A DNA stretch of 64,000 nucleotides from Maledivibacter sp. (GTDB lineage Bacteria > Bacillota > Clostridia > Peptostreptococcales > Caminicellaceae). Within the stretch, counting starts at the first letter, position 1. The number at the start of each line of letters is the position of its first letter. The notes under the pieces were generated by a model, which ran no database searches, was not told the origin of the DNA, and saw only the letters and a list, made by a program, of their open reading frames with translations. Where the stretch lies: NCBI GenBank assembly GCA_025210375.1, contig JAOASB010000003.1, positions 1 to 64,000 of the forward strand, read 5' to 3'. Of the stretch, positions 40,776-50,473 are shown piece by piece. A program made the position numbers and the translations under genes.

Positions 40776-41513
40776 ATGGGAAATATAAGGCTTATAATTC
40801 AATATGATGGGAGTAGATATAAAGGTTGGCAAAGACTTGGGGATGGTCAAATGACCATACAGGGAAAGCTAGAGGATGTTTTAAGTAAGATGACGGAAGA
40901 AAATGTTGAGCTTTTTGGTTCCGGTAGAACCGATGCTGGGGTCCATGCTTTAAATCAGGTGGCCAACTTCAATACAAGCTGCGAAATGACCACCAATGAA
41001 ATCCTAGATTATTGTTATAGATATTTACCCGATGATATAGTCGTAAAAAGGGTAGAAAGAGCCAGTGGGAAATTTCATGCAAGATATAATGTACGAAGAA
41101 AAAAATACCTATATAAAATATGGAATCATAAATACCATGATCCATTTATGAGGAAGCATATAACCCATATCGAAGAAACTTTAAATATAGATAATATGAG
41201 AAAGGCCGCTTCTTATTTTATTGGAGAACATGACTTCACTAGCTTCACAACGGCCAAGTCCAAGAAAAAGTCTAGGGTGAGAAAAGTCTTTGAAGTTGAT
41301 ATAACTAAGGATAATAATATCATAGCAATAACGGTTCAGGGAAGTGGGTTTTTACACAATATGGTGCGAATTATGGTTGGGACTTTGATAGAAGTAGGCG
41401 TTGGAAGGATGAGGCCCGAGGAAGTAGCTAAAATATTAAATAAAAAGGACAGAAGTAAGGCAGGACCAACAGCTCCTGCACAGGGACTATTCTTATATGA
41501 TGTAGAGTATTAG
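40776..41513 (+). CDS. truA: tRNA pseudouridine(38-40) synthase TruA
   Basis: A 245-residue enzyme modifying the tRNA anticodon stem. It has YDGSRYKGWQ near the start, the catalytic Asp in GSGRTDAGVHALNQVANF, RRKKYLYKIWN, and the FLHNMVRIMVGTLIEVG segment. Length is typical. GGGGT lies upstream of the ATG at suitable distance. Confidence 0.95.
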   Translation: MGNIRLIIQYDGSRYKGWQRLGDGQMTIQGKLEDVLSKMTEENVELFGSGRTDAGVHALNQVANFNTSCEMTTNEILDYCYRYLPDDIVVKRVERASGKFHARYNVRRKKYLYKIWNHKYHDPFMRKHITHIEETLNIDNMRKAASYFIGEHDFTSFTTAKSKKKSRVRKVFEVDITKDNNIIAITVQGSGFLHNMVRIMVGTLIEVGVGRMRPEEVAKILNKKDRSKAGPTAPAQGLFLYDVEY

Positions 41514-42004
41514 ACATATTTTGGTTCAAAGTTCTAAGTGGTAAGTTCTAATATATAGATTAAAGAAAAACAATCTAAAGATTTCTATGATCTAAAGGGA
41601 TATCTTAAAACTTAGGGCTTTGAATTTATAATTGTAGGGATTCCAGTCAAAACTTTAATTTATGTTCCCCATTTTATATCATATATTCAAGAAAATTGAG
41701 TTCTTCTCCATAATGTCATATCTTTAAAAATAAAATTTTTCATATCTTATCTTCCATTATCAAAATAAACGATATTTCAAATTAATCTTAAATGCTCCAT
41801 ATGAAAATCACTTCAAAGGTTTAAAAATACTTTATTAAGCATATGTTACCATTAAATTACAATTCCTTTACATAAGGAATTTTTTATGATCATATTAATA
41901 AATTATTTATTAAGAGGGCCCAAAAAATTTAATGATCTCCGTATGCTATGTAAAGTTTATTTATTATGATCCATATAACAAAAATGAAATTAGGAGGATA
42001 AAGT
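41514..42004. other. 490-bp intergenic region with a family B half-element
   Basis: GGGATTCCAGTCAAAACTTT at 41637 on and TAATTTATG match the family B left arm; the right arm is not recognisable. A terminator-like hairpin lies at 41861-41886. No gene seen. The SLH gene's ribosome site AGGAGG is at its end. Confidence 0.4.
41861..41886 (+). terminator. Terminator-like hairpin
   Basis: AATTCCTT pairs with AAGGAATT, followed by TTTT. Confidence 0.6.
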
Positions 42005-43861
42005 ATGAAAAAAATTGTAAGTTTTATGTTAGCATTATTGCTAATAATGTCAGTAACGATGACAGACACCTATGCTATGAATAATAATTATAAGCATAAG
42101 TCCCTTAAAATCGCGAAGAAGGGCTATTTGTCAATAGGGATTACAAAACAGTTTAAAGATATCGATGATTATGATTGGGCTGAAAAGGCCATAGAAAGAA
42201 TGGCAATAAAGGGAGTTATAAAGGGATATGGAGAAGGAACATATCAACCTAAACGATCTGTTACTAAGCTTGAAGCAATAATCATGGCCCTTAGGGTTAT
42301 GGGATATGAAGATATGGCGAGGATAAACCTAGATAGAATTAAAAAAGGGGCTAAGAAACTAAAAAATAAAGGCAAGATTGAAGTATGGGCCTATGGATAT
42401 GTTGATGTGGCTTTGGAAAAGGGAATACTTGATGAATTTGAGCTTATAGATATGAACTTAAATGAACCCGCCAAAAGACACGAGGTAGCAAAGTATATAA
42501 TAAGAGCCTTAGGTTATGAGGAAGAAGCTGAAGAGTATATGAATAAGGAGCTTCGATTTATTGATGCCGAAGCTGTACAGCTTGGGTCGGTAGGGTATGT
42601 ATATCTTGCAGATAAAAAGGGCATCATCAAGGGATATCCTGATAAAACCTATAGACCAAATAAATCCATTACCAGGGCAGAAATGGCAGTCCTAATCGCA
42701 AGGTTGGATGATAGTGTGTATAGCGATATAGATGAAAATGAAAAATTTGCGGAGCTAGTGGCAATTAGGGAAAATAAATTGATATTAAAAATCGATGACC
42801 GAAATAAAGAATATAGGATTTTAGAAAATGCCCCTGTTTATACTAAGGATGGCAAATATGTTTCAACAAGGGAATTAGAAGTAGGTATGGAAATAAAGAT
42901 ACAGCTTAATGATGAAGGTATTATAGTATTCTTTGAAATCAAAGGAGATTATAACAAGGATACAGTGAAGGAATATACAGGTGAAGTAGAAGATATAGAT
43001 AATGATTATGAATGGATTGAGCTGGAGATAGGAAATAGAGATAGAAAATATTACGTAATAGATGAAACAAAGGTAGTATTTGATCATGGTGTAGAAGGTG
43101 ATATAGAAGATGTAAAAGTAGGTGATAAAGTTTATGTAAAAATAAGAGAAGATGACGAAATAGTATATATTGAAGTAGACAGAGAACTATATCATGAATA
43201 TAAAGGCGAAGTAGAGGATATTGATGGTGACTATGATTGGATTGAAATAGACATAGGAAGTAAGGATAAAAGATTTGACATAACAGATGAAACAAAGGTA
43301 ATATTTGAAGATGATATAGAGGGAGATATAGAGGATATCAAAATAGGGGATGAAGTAGAAGTAAAAATAAATGAAGATGAAGAGATAGAGTATATGGAGG
43401 TTGACAGAGAATTAGATTATGATGTGTATGAGGGGCTTTTATTAGAAGTGGACGATGAAGAAATATCTATCCTTTCATCCAAAAAAGTTATTTCATTTGA
43501 ATTAGAGAAACATGTAAAGGTTGAGTTTAAAGATAGAGAAGGGGATTTAGACGATTTAATGGTTGGAGACGAAGTTAAATTAATAGTAGATGAAGATGAT
43601 GACGAGGTTCTAGAAATTCAAGTAGATAGAAAATATAATGCTGTAGGCATAGCTGGTAAACTAATAATTGTCTATGAAGATGAAAGACAGATAGCAATTA
43701 AGCAGGACACAAAAGTAAAGATCTATGATTATAAAAGCTCCACTAACGTATATGTAAATGACGATAGAGCTAAATTATCGGATTTAGAAGAAGATGATAA
43801 TATACTACTTATCGTGGATGATGGTGAAGTAGAAGAGATAAGGGCATATAGAGTAGAATAG
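42005..43861 (+). CDS. S-layer-homology (SLH) protein with repeated beta-rich domains
   Basis: A 618-residue exported protein. The signal peptide (residues 1-24) ends DTYAMNN. Three SLH repeats follow (about 45-245): AIERMAIKGVIKGYGEGTYQ, the RHEVAKYIIRALGY region, and KGIIKGYPDKTYRPNKSITR; these bind secondary wall polymer. Residues 250-618 hold about five copies of an acidic beta-rich unit, each with a GEVEDIDxDYxWIE start and a VGDxVxVKIxEDxEIxYxEVDRE end; units at about 326-400 and 400-468 are near duplicates. The C-terminal part is very acidic. It is probably a cell-surface structural protein. It has AGGAGG and its own terminator. Confidence 0.87.
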   Translation: MKKIVSFMLALLLIMSVTMTDTYAMNNNYKHKSLKIAKKGYLSIGITKQFKDIDDYDWAEKAIERMAIKGVIKGYGEGTYQPKRSVTKLEAIIMALRVMGYEDMARINLDRIKKGAKKLKNKGKIEVWAYGYVDVALEKGILDEFELIDMNLNEPAKRHEVAKYIIRALGYEEEAEEYMNKELRFIDAEAVQLGSVGYVYLADKKGIIKGYPDKTYRPNKSITRAEMAVLIARLDDSVYSDIDENEKFAELVAIRENKLILKIDDRNKEYRILENAPVYTKDGKYVSTRELEVGMEIKIQLNDEGIIVFFEIKGDYNKDTVKEYTGEVEDIDNDYEWIELEIGNRDRKYYVIDETKVVFDHGVEGDIEDVKVGDKVYVKIREDDEIVYIEVDRELYHEYKGEVEDIDGDYDWIEIDIGSKDKRFDITDETKVIFEDDIEGDIEDIKIGDEVEVKINEDEEIEYMEVDRELDYDVYEGLLLEVDDEEISILSSKKVISFELEKHVKVEFKDREGDLDDLMVGDEVKLIVDEDDDEVLEIQVDRKYNAVGIAGKLIIVYEDERQIAIKQDTKVKIYDYKSSTNVYVNDDRAKLSDLEEDDNILLIVDDGEVEEIRAYRVE

Positions 43862-43868
43862 CTGCAAA

Positions 43869-43897
43869 AAAGCACTGGAAAAATCCAGTGCTTTTAT
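43869..43897 (+). terminator. Terminator after SLH gene
   Basis: AAGCACTGGA pairs with TCCAGTGCTT, then TTATT. Confidence 0.8.
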
Positions 43898-43985
43898 TAT
43901 GCCTATAAAATCAAATATAATATATTTGAGTACCTAAAAATATTTATTTTTTACGTATATCTGTGATGTAAAAGGTGGTGAAAGC

Positions 43986-44723
43986 GTGGGCCCATTTTTA
44001 AAAATATTTAAGAAAACAAAAACACCTATAGAAGATAGGCTGACAAAAATTAAAGGTGGAGATGATGAGGAAAGAGAAAATTTCATTGATGAATACACTC
44101 CTTTTATAATAAAGTGCATTACTAAAGTCACAAATAGATATATTGAGATAGAGAATGACGATGAATTTAGTATTGGACTTGAAGCTTTTAATGAGGCCAT
44201 AAATAAATACGAATTTACTAAAGGTAGCTTTATTGGATATGCAGAAAGGGTTATTAAAAGTAGGGTAATAGACTTTCATAGGAAAACGAAAAAATTAAAG
44301 AAAGTGATATCCATGGATGGACAGGATGTAATTGAAAATAAGTTGGAAGGAAAATCAAAACATTGTAGCCTAACTGAAAGATATGAGATGAAGGAACAGA
44401 TATTAGAATTACAAGCTTTGCTGAAGGACTTTAATATATCCTTCAAAGAGTTGGTAGAAGAAACTCCAAAGCATATTGATACTCGGTTAAATGCCATATC
44501 TATAGCAAATTCTATGATTGAAGACGATTCTATAAAGGAAGAATTGTATAGAAAGAAAATGCTTCCAGTAAAAAAGATACTAGAAAAAATAGGCGGGAGC
44601 AAAAAGGTCTTGAAAAGAAATAGAAAATTTATTATTTCAGTGGCTTTAATATTAGACAGTGAATTAGATGTATTAAGGGATTATATATACGAAGTAGAAG
44701 GGAGGAAGAAGCATGGTATATAA
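43986..44723 (+). CDS. sigI: RNA polymerase sigma factor SigI
   Basis: A 245-residue sigma factor of the SigI group. Region 2 resembles sigma-70 (DEFSIGLEAFNEAINKYEFTKGSF, FIGYAERVIKSRVIDFHRK), and the C-terminal part is SigI-specific (FKELVEETPKH, ILEKIGGSKKVLKRNRKFIIS), lacking a normal region 4. It starts at GTG after GGTGGTG. It overlaps rsgI by 11 bases. In Clostridia the SigI/RsgI systems sense extracellular polysaccharides or heat/wall signals. Confidence 0.92.
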   Translation: MGPFLKIFKKTKTPIEDRLTKIKGGDDEERENFIDEYTPFIIKCITKVTNRYIEIENDDEFSIGLEAFNEAINKYEFTKGSFIGYAERVIKSRVIDFHRKTKKLKKVISMDGQDVIENKLEGKSKHCSLTERYEMKEQILELQALLKDFNISFKELVEETPKHIDTRLNAISIANSMIEDDSIKEELYRKKMLPVKKILEKIGGSKKVLKRNRKFIISVALILDSELDVLRDYIYEVEGRKKHGI

Positions 44724-46008
44724 GGGCGTAGTAATGGAAGTAGAAAAGAGTTACATAATAGTTCTTACCCATGGCGTTGATTATGTAAAGCTAAAGAAAA
44801 AAGGAAACGTTGATATAGGGAAAAAAATAATGTTCATAGAGGATGACATTATAAGGGAAAGTTATACATCCTTTAAACCTTTCATTGGGATTGCAGCTGC
44901 CATTATTTTGATTATTGCTACTATTATAGGAGGCTTTGGAATTGATTTCATAAAAGGCTTTCAGGCATATGCCATAGTAAGTTTGGATATAAATCCTAGT
45001 TTAGAATTTCAAATAGATGATAGAGAAATTGTTAAGAAGGTAAACCCTCTAAATGACCAAGGGCAAGAAATTATTGATGATAATATGGTAGGGATGAAGA
45101 TTGAAAATGCAGTCATATATAGTATAAAAAAGGCAATCGATAAGGAATACCTAAATAATGAAAACAATATAGTATTAATTTCAAATGTAATTTTAAATGA
45201 TGATGTTGAGCATACCGCAATAATTGAGAATGAGATTTATAAAAAAGTAGAAGAGGATGACGAACTACAGGATATAGACCTCATATATGTTGATTCAGAC
45301 AAGGAAGTTCTAGAGAAAGCAAGGGAAAATCATGTTTCAGTTGGTAAGTATAAGGTTTATGAGATTGTTTCAACTAATAAGCCTGAGGTGAAGGTAGAGG
45401 ACATAAAGAATAAAAAAGTAAGTGACTTAGTGAAGGAACACAAAGAGTTAAGGAAAGATGAAATCTTAAAAACTAATAAAAAAATAAAGGAAAAGAAAGA
45501 CAAAATTAAAAAAGAGATAAACAAAAAGAAGCAAATAAAAAACAAAAATAAAGAGGAAGAAAAGAAGGATATAAAATATGAAATTAAAAAGAAGAAGAGA
45601 AAGCTTGAGAATATGAAAAAAGCAAAGGATAAAAATGAATCAAATAAAGGCAAGAAGCAAAAAACAAATATAAATATTAGAAAGTACAAAGATAAGAATA
45701 AAAATCAAAATAAAGCTGATAATGATAAAGGAATTATAAAAGATAGTGAAAGCAAGATACTTAAAGATATAAATACAAAAATCATAGAAATAGAATCAAA
45801 GAAAAAGATGAATAAAGAAAAAGAAAATAAAAATGAAGACGACGATGATAATGATAAAGGGATCATAAAAGACAATGAAAGTAAGATATTTAAAGATATA
45901 AGTACAAAAATCATAGAAATAAAATCAAAGAAAAATATGGATAAAGAAAAAGAAGACAACGATGACGACGACAATGACGACGACAATGGCGAAGAGGAAG
46001 ATGATTAA
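44713..46008 (+). CDS. rsgI: RsgI-family anti-sigma-I factor with lysine/aspartate-rich tail
   Basis: A 431-residue membrane anti-sigma factor. The cytoplasmic RsgI N-terminal domain (MVYKGVVMEVEKSYIIVLT) binds SigI. One membrane helix is at about 57-77, followed by the periplasmic domain with AIVSLDINPSLEFQIDDRE, known as the self-cleaving region in RsgI proteins. From about residue 230 on the protein is low complexity: very Lys-rich, then two near-identical repeats containing GIIKDxESKIxKDIxTKIIEI and a final Asp-rich tail. Unlike cellulolytic clostridial RsgI there is no carbohydrate-binding domain. It begins at ATG after GGAGGAAG, inside sigI. Confidence 0.88.
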   Translation: MVYKGVVMEVEKSYIIVLTHGVDYVKLKKKGNVDIGKKIMFIEDDIIRESYTSFKPFIGIAAAIILIIATIIGGFGIDFIKGFQAYAIVSLDINPSLEFQIDDREIVKKVNPLNDQGQEIIDDNMVGMKIENAVIYSIKKAIDKEYLNNENNIVLISNVILNDDVEHTAIIENEIYKKVEEDDELQDIDLIYVDSDKEVLEKARENHVSVGKYKVYEIVSTNKPEVKVEDIKNKKVSDLVKEHKELRKDEILKTNKKIKEKKDKIKKEINKKKQIKNKNKEEEKKDIKYEIKKKKRKLENMKKAKDKNESNKGKKQKTNINIRKYKDKNKNQNKADNDKGIIKDSESKILKDINTKIIEIESKKKMNKEKENKNEDDDDNDKGIIKDNESKIFKDISTKIIEIKSKKNMDKEKEDNDDDDNDDDNGEEEDD

Positions 46009-46020
46009 GGTAAAACATGG

Positions 46021-46063
46021 AAGCCGGGTAATCAATTATTTTTATTGACTACCTGGCTTTTTA
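46021..46063 (+). terminator. Terminator of sigI-rsgI
   Basis: AAGCCGGGTAATCAAT pairs imperfectly with ATTGACTACCTGGCTT, then TTTAT. Confidence 0.8.
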
Positions 46064-46070
46064 TATAAAT

Positions 46071-46117
46071 AGAATCGGAAGTAGCTATAGCAATAATGCA
46101 GGGAGCTACCGGATTCT
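46071..46117 (+). terminator. Second hairpin after rsgI
   Basis: AGAATCGGAAGTAGCT pairs with AGCTACCGGATTCT across a 15-nt loop, followed by ATTTTG. It may be a backup terminator or repeat-derived. Confidence 0.4.
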
Positions 46118-46320
46118 ATTTTGTAATAAAGTGTTTTTTAAGACCCTGAAAAATATAAGAAAGCCCCATATAAATAGTCTGACAACTTTATTCCTTTTAC
46201 TATGAGTATATGAAATACAAAGCAATATGTTCCAAATAAAAAAATATTGTTACATAAAATGTATTTATACTGAATTTTTATTTTTATACACTTTATTCAT
46301 CAAATGGGAATATTATAAAT

Positions 46321-46405
46321 TAGTTGAGGGAATTGCATAATTTAAACTTAGCTAAGTTGCATAATGAACGGGGGATTATGCAATTTGCTCAGTTGTAGTA
46401 TATAG
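46321..46405. mobile_element. Short family A element upstream of the S8 gene
   Basis: GAGGGAATTGCATAATTTA at the left and GATTATGCAATTTGCTCAGT at the right, with most of the family A interior missing. It ends about 15 bases before the S8 start codon and so forms its 5' leader. Confidence 0.5.
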
Positions 46406-46420
46406 GGGGAAAAAGTATTT

Positions 46421-48328
46421 ATGAAAAAGGCAAACAATAAAATTGATACGACATTGGATTTAATTTTGAAGCTGCCTGAGGAAAGAAAACAAAGAAGCGG
46501 ATATTTAAAGACCGGATTCGAAACCCTTACAGATAGTTGGGAGCTAATAGTGAAGTATAAAGGTAAAAATATAAAAAAAATAGCTAATGAATTGGATGCA
46601 CAGGTAGAAATTATTAGTAAAAAATTTGCCATATTTACTATAGAGGAAGAAAAGATATATCTATTATCACAATACAAGGAGGTAGAATATATTGAAAAGC
46701 CTAGGAGGCTTATTAGTTCAATTAATACAGTGGGAAAATATGATTTAGATGCCCTTCAAAAATACTCTATAAAGGATTTAAATGGAGAAGGAGTAATGAT
46801 TGGAATAATCGATTCCGGGATAGAGTATAACAATCCTGATTTTATAAATGAAGATGGGACTACAAGAATTGAATGCATATGGGATCAATCAGTTGTTGAG
46901 GGACAGTCCCCTAAGGGATTCAATAAGGGAACGGAATGGAATAGAAAGGAAATAAATAGAGCCTTAAAGGATATAAAGGAAGATAAATATTCATCAGTAA
47001 TACACCATATTGATGTATTGGGTCATGGAACTTGTGTAGCAGGTATAGCAGCGGGAAATGGAAGGTCCCATGGAGGTAATTATTCGGGCGTAGCTCCAAA
47101 ATCCGAATTAATGATTGTTAAGCTAGGAGCAAGGGGAGGAGAAGGATTTTCAAGAACTACAGAGTTTATGAGGGCTATGAGATATTTAGTAGATAAAGCT
47201 AAAAGCATAAATAAACCTATAGTCATAAATGGAAATTATGGTACCGATGAAGGATGTGGTGATGGTAATTCATTATTTGAAAGCTGCATAAATGAAATTT
47301 TGGAGGAATGGAAGATAACAATGGTGGTTGCTGCTGGTAATACGGGATATGCAGGCCATCATTTTGGTGGAAGAGTACAGGGAAATAAAGATACTGAAAT
47401 AAAAATACAAGTGGGCAGAGAAGAAAGAATAATAACGTTGGAAGTATGGAAAAATTTCTATGATGTATTTGATTTTGAATTGATATCTCCCCATGGATAT
47501 ACAACGGGGAAAATAGATGTGGACAAAGAGCTTTATAGGATTGATATAGATACTATGGAGTGCTATATATGCTTGAATGAACCCAATAAAGACGATAGGA
47601 ACCAACAGGCTTTTATTTTAATCTTGCCTAAAAATGACACAATTAAGGAGGGGATATGGAGCTTAAAAATTCATGGTAAAAACATTGTGGATGGAAGCCT
47701 AGATATTTGGATTCCCATGACGGAAATAGACCAAGAAGAAACTAGATTTTTAAAAAGTGATTTCAGCCGTACCATAAGAGTTCCCGGAACGGCATCAAAG
47801 GTGATAACTGTAGGGAGCTATGATCCTTTGACCAATAGTGTTTGTAATTTTTCTGGCAAAGGGAATTCAGAGCCAGAACAAATTATTAAGCCGGAATTAG
47901 TTGCCCCTTATGGCAATATAATAAATCCCCTTGCTAAGATAGATAATCGTAATTTAATTGGTACCGGAATATCAACAGCATATGTGGCTGGTGCAGCAGC
48001 ACTATTAATGCAATGGGGTATAGTAATGGGAAACGATACCCAACTGTACGGAGATAAAGTAAAAGAATATCTTATTAAAGGTGCAATGAGAAAAAATGAG
48101 AAAATGGAGTTTCCCAATAACCTATGGGGCTTTGGAAGTCTATGGATAGAAAACAGTATAAAATTAGCGAAACTTGGAGGTAATAGGGGAAGCAAAAATG
48201 TAGAGCCTAATGAAAACTATATTCAGGAAAGAATAGTTAAGGTTTTAGGAGTACATCCTATGCACATGAATCCCATATTTCTTTCCTATTTCCCAGTTAT
48301 TTATGACAAATACAACCATGTAGATTAA
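46421..48328 (+). CDS. S8 (subtilisin/Csp-like) peptidase homologue with the catalytic serine replaced
   Basis: A 635-residue protein with no signal peptide. An N-terminal prodomain-like segment (1-110) is followed by the subtilase fold: Asp131 in IGIIDSGIEYNNPDF, His202 in GHGTCVAGIAAG, and the oxyanion Asn307 in VVAAGNTGY, all intact. The serine motif, usually GTSxATPxVAG, reads GTGISTAYVAGAAALL, so Gly516 (codon GGA at 47966) stands at the nucleophile. Architecture, with an insertion before the Ser motif, resembles clostridial Csp germination proteases, some of which (CspC, CspA) are pseudoproteases. A serine two positions later is unlikely to substitute. I infer an inactive regulatory homologue. 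Confidence 0.82.
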   Translation: MKKANNKIDTTLDLILKLPEERKQRSGYLKTGFETLTDSWELIVKYKGKNIKKIANELDAQVEIISKKFAIFTIEEEKIYLLSQYKEVEYIEKPRRLISSINTVGKYDLDALQKYSIKDLNGEGVMIGIIDSGIEYNNPDFINEDGTTRIECIWDQSVVEGQSPKGFNKGTEWNRKEINRALKDIKEDKYSSVIHHIDVLGHGTCVAGIAAGNGRSHGGNYSGVAPKSELMIVKLGARGGEGFSRTTEFMRAMRYLVDKAKSINKPIVINGNYGTDEGCGDGNSLFESCINEILEEWKITMVVAAGNTGYAGHHFGGRVQGNKDTEIKIQVGREERIITLEVWKNFYDVFDFELISPHGYTTGKIDVDKELYRIDIDTMECYICLNEPNKDDRNQQAFILILPKNDTIKEGIWSLKIHGKNIVDGSLDIWIPMTEIDQEETRFLKSDFSRTIRVPGTASKVITVGSYDPLTNSVCNFSGKGNSEPEQIIKPELVAPYGNIINPLAKIDNRNLIGTGISTAYVAGAAALLMQWGIVMGNDTQLYGDKVKEYLIKGAMRKNEKMEFPNNLWGFGSLWIENSIKLAKLGGNRGSKNVEPNENYIQERIVKVLGVHPMHMNPIFLSYFPVIYDKYNHVD

Positions 48329-48414
48329 ATTTAAATAATGATATAATATATAGTAATACTGCTTTAAATATTGATGAATTTTTCTAAAAAGTATATAAGT
48401 ATTTATTATTTCAG

Positions 48415-48495
48415 CATAAATTCTAACTTATACACGTCCAAAATGCCCGAAAGCATCTCATATTTCTCCATTTATAAATTAAGCTATACTATAAA
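48415..48495. mobile_element. Degenerate family B MITE
   Basis: AACTTATACACGTCCAAAAT and ATTTATAAATTAAG are recognisable arms; ends are lost. Lies in the leader of the following gene. Confidence 0.35.
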
Positions 48496-48534
48496 ACCCT
48501 ATACACTAAAGAAAAATTAAGAAGGATGATTGCT

Positions 48535-49596
48535 ATGAAGAGGATAGATGAAAGAGATACGATGTTTGCAAGGATGACCTATCAAAAAGGCTCCAAGGAA
48601 TACGAAGATTACTATAAAAGAAATCCCGATAAAAAGGAAATTGATGATGAACTTAGAACCCTACCAAGTATATGTGGAGAAGGAACAGCCACCTTTCATT
48701 CTCTTCATTCACCCCTTGCAGATGCTGGATTTAGATTTTTATCGGATATAAAAAAATATGTAGAAGGTGAAGTAAATAAAAATAGAGTTGAGGTTGAAGC
48801 TGAGGAAATAACCAAAAAGATAAAGAAATTTTCAAGATATTTTGGAGCAAAACTAGTAGGAATAGCAAAGCTTAAAGAGCATCATTATTATAGCTATAGG
48901 GGAAGAAATCCAGAAAGCTACGGAGAGAAAATAGATAAATTTCATAAATACGGAATAGTTTTTGCTGTAGAAATGGATAAGGATATGATAAACAGGGCCC
49001 CACAATGTGAAGAGGTTATAGCTGTGACAAAGGGGTATATTGATGGGGCAATAATAGGTATGTGGATTAGCTATTATATTAGGGAGCTGGGATACGAAGC
49101 AAGAAATCATATGGATGGTAATTACATGGTAGTTGCGCCACTTGTCGCTCAGGATGCTGGTCTTGGGGAGATAGGAAGAAATGGATTACTAATTACAAAG
49201 GAATATGGACAAAGGGTGAGACTTGGTGTAGTTACTACGGACATGCCCCTTATACCAGATGAAAGAGAGGATTTCGGGATTAAGGAATTCTGTAAGGTAT
49301 GTAATAAATGTTCTAAAACCTGTCCAGGTAAAGCCATACCCACTGGAGACATGGAAGAAATTGATGGGGAGCTTAGATGGCAAATAAATCAAGAAAATTG
49401 CTATGTCATGTGGAGACGTATAGGAACTGACTGCGGTGTGTGTCTATCTACATGTCCATTTAGTCAAGGAGTACCTAGGGAGCTGGTAGATAATATGAGG
49501 ATTTCTAAGAAAAATATGGGTAAAATTCTAAGGGAATACGAAGAAAAATATGGCATAAGACCCTATATTAGAGAACCCCTGGATTTATTAAAATAA
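48535..49596 (+). CDS. Soluble Fe-S reductase related to reductive dehalogenase/epoxyqueuosine reductase
   Basis: A 353-residue protein. The N-terminus (ERDTMFARMTYQKGSKEYED) and the middle (VAPLVAQDAGLGEIGRNGLLI) match the QueG/RdhA-type corrinoid-binding fold. Two 4Fe-4S clusters follow: CKVCNKCSKTCPG and CGVCLSTCPFS. There is no Tat signal and no membrane anchor gene, so it is not a respiratory dehalogenase; it lacks full QueG length and motifs too. Such soluble homologues are common in anaerobes and their substrates are unknown. The ATG at 48535 is used because AAGGATG precedes it at the right distance. Confidence 0.75.
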   Translation: MKRIDERDTMFARMTYQKGSKEYEDYYKRNPDKKEIDDELRTLPSICGEGTATFHSLHSPLADAGFRFLSDIKKYVEGEVNKNRVEVEAEEITKKIKKFSRYFGAKLVGIAKLKEHHYYSYRGRNPESYGEKIDKFHKYGIVFAVEMDKDMINRAPQCEEVIAVTKGYIDGAIIGMWISYYIRELGYEARNHMDGNYMVVAPLVAQDAGLGEIGRNGLLITKEYGQRVRLGVVTTDMPLIPDEREDFGIKEFCKVCNKCSKTCPGKAIPTGDMEEIDGELRWQINQENCYVMWRRIGTDCGVCLSTCPFSQGVPRELVDNMRISKKNMGKILREYEEKYGIRPYIREPLDLLK

Positions 49597-49778
49597 TACG
49601 ATGGTACATAGGCTTTTACAGTTGGTACAATAGCATAAAAGTAAATAGCAAAATTTTTGTGGGGGTTACTATAAAAAAAACATATGATACATACTTGAAG
49701 TATAGAAAAAATTAATTAGACAGTAACATGGATAAAATGATATCGTTTTTAGTATCAATGCATAGGGAGGAATAACAA

Positions 49779-50459
49779 ATGAAATTTATAAAAAACAATA
49801 AAATAAAGATATTAATTATTTTAGCTATTATATGTATGTACTTGTTTATACCTTCAGTTAAAATAAATATAAATCAAGCTATATTTATTTTGAGTAATGT
49901 TAATGTGGACATGGCTAGAGAATATATATTGTCATTTGGGATGTGGGCGCCTATTGTATCTTTCTTACTCATGATTTTACAATCAATTGCTGCACCCCTT
50001 CCTGCATTCATTATTACCTTTGCTAATGCAGGATTATTTGGATGGATTAAAGGAGCTATTCTTTCTTGGTCTAGTGCCATGGCGGGAGCTGCAATTTGTT
50101 TTTATATAGCCAGATTTTTAGGAAGAAATGCAGTAGAAAAGCTTACATCTAGAACAGCATTAAAGAGTGTAGATGGATTTTTTGAAAAATATGGTAAATA
50201 CGCGATTTTAATTGCAAGATTACTACCCTTCATATCATTCGATATTGTAAGCTATGCAGCAGGGCTTACATCTATGAGTTTTTGGTCATTCTTTATAGCT
50301 ACAGGACTGGGACAACTTCCTGCTACAATTATTTATTCATATATAGGAGGTATGCTTACAGGAACTACAAGGACTTTTGTATTTGGATTATTATGCTTAT
50401 TTTCATTAAGTATATTAATAGCACTAATTAAGAAAATTTGGGATGACAAAAAAAGATAA
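49779..50459 (+). CDS. TVP38/TMEM64 (DedA-like) family membrane protein
   Basis: A 226-residue protein with about six hydrophobic segments. Family features are the re-entrant-type AAPLPAFIITFANAGLFG, the GAAICFYIARFLGR segment, KYGKYAILIARLLPFISFD and a GQLPATIIYSYIGG near the end. Members are proposed transporters or lipid scramblases. GGGAGGAA lies before the ATG. It is 14 bases upstream of the rhodanese gene with AAGGAGGG between, so they form an operon; TVP38 proteins are often found beside thiosulfate/selenium-handling genes. Confidence 0.88.
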   Translation: MKFIKNNKIKILIILAIICMYLFIPSVKININQAIFILSNVNVDMAREYILSFGMWAPIVSFLLMILQSIAAPLPAFIITFANAGLFGWIKGAILSWSSAMAGAAICFYIARFLGRNAVEKLTSRTALKSVDGFFEKYGKYAILIARLLPFISFDIVSYAAGLTSMSFWSFFIATGLGQLPATIIYSYIGGMLTGTTRTFVFGLLCLFSLSILIALIKKIWDDKKR

Positions 50460-50473
50460 GGAGGGAATTAGAA

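Noticed and set aside
48535..49596. Respiratory reductive dehalogenase or QueG
   Set aside because: No Tat signal or anchor gene for the former, and N-terminal region and length do not fit the latter; kept as a related soluble Fe-S reductase.
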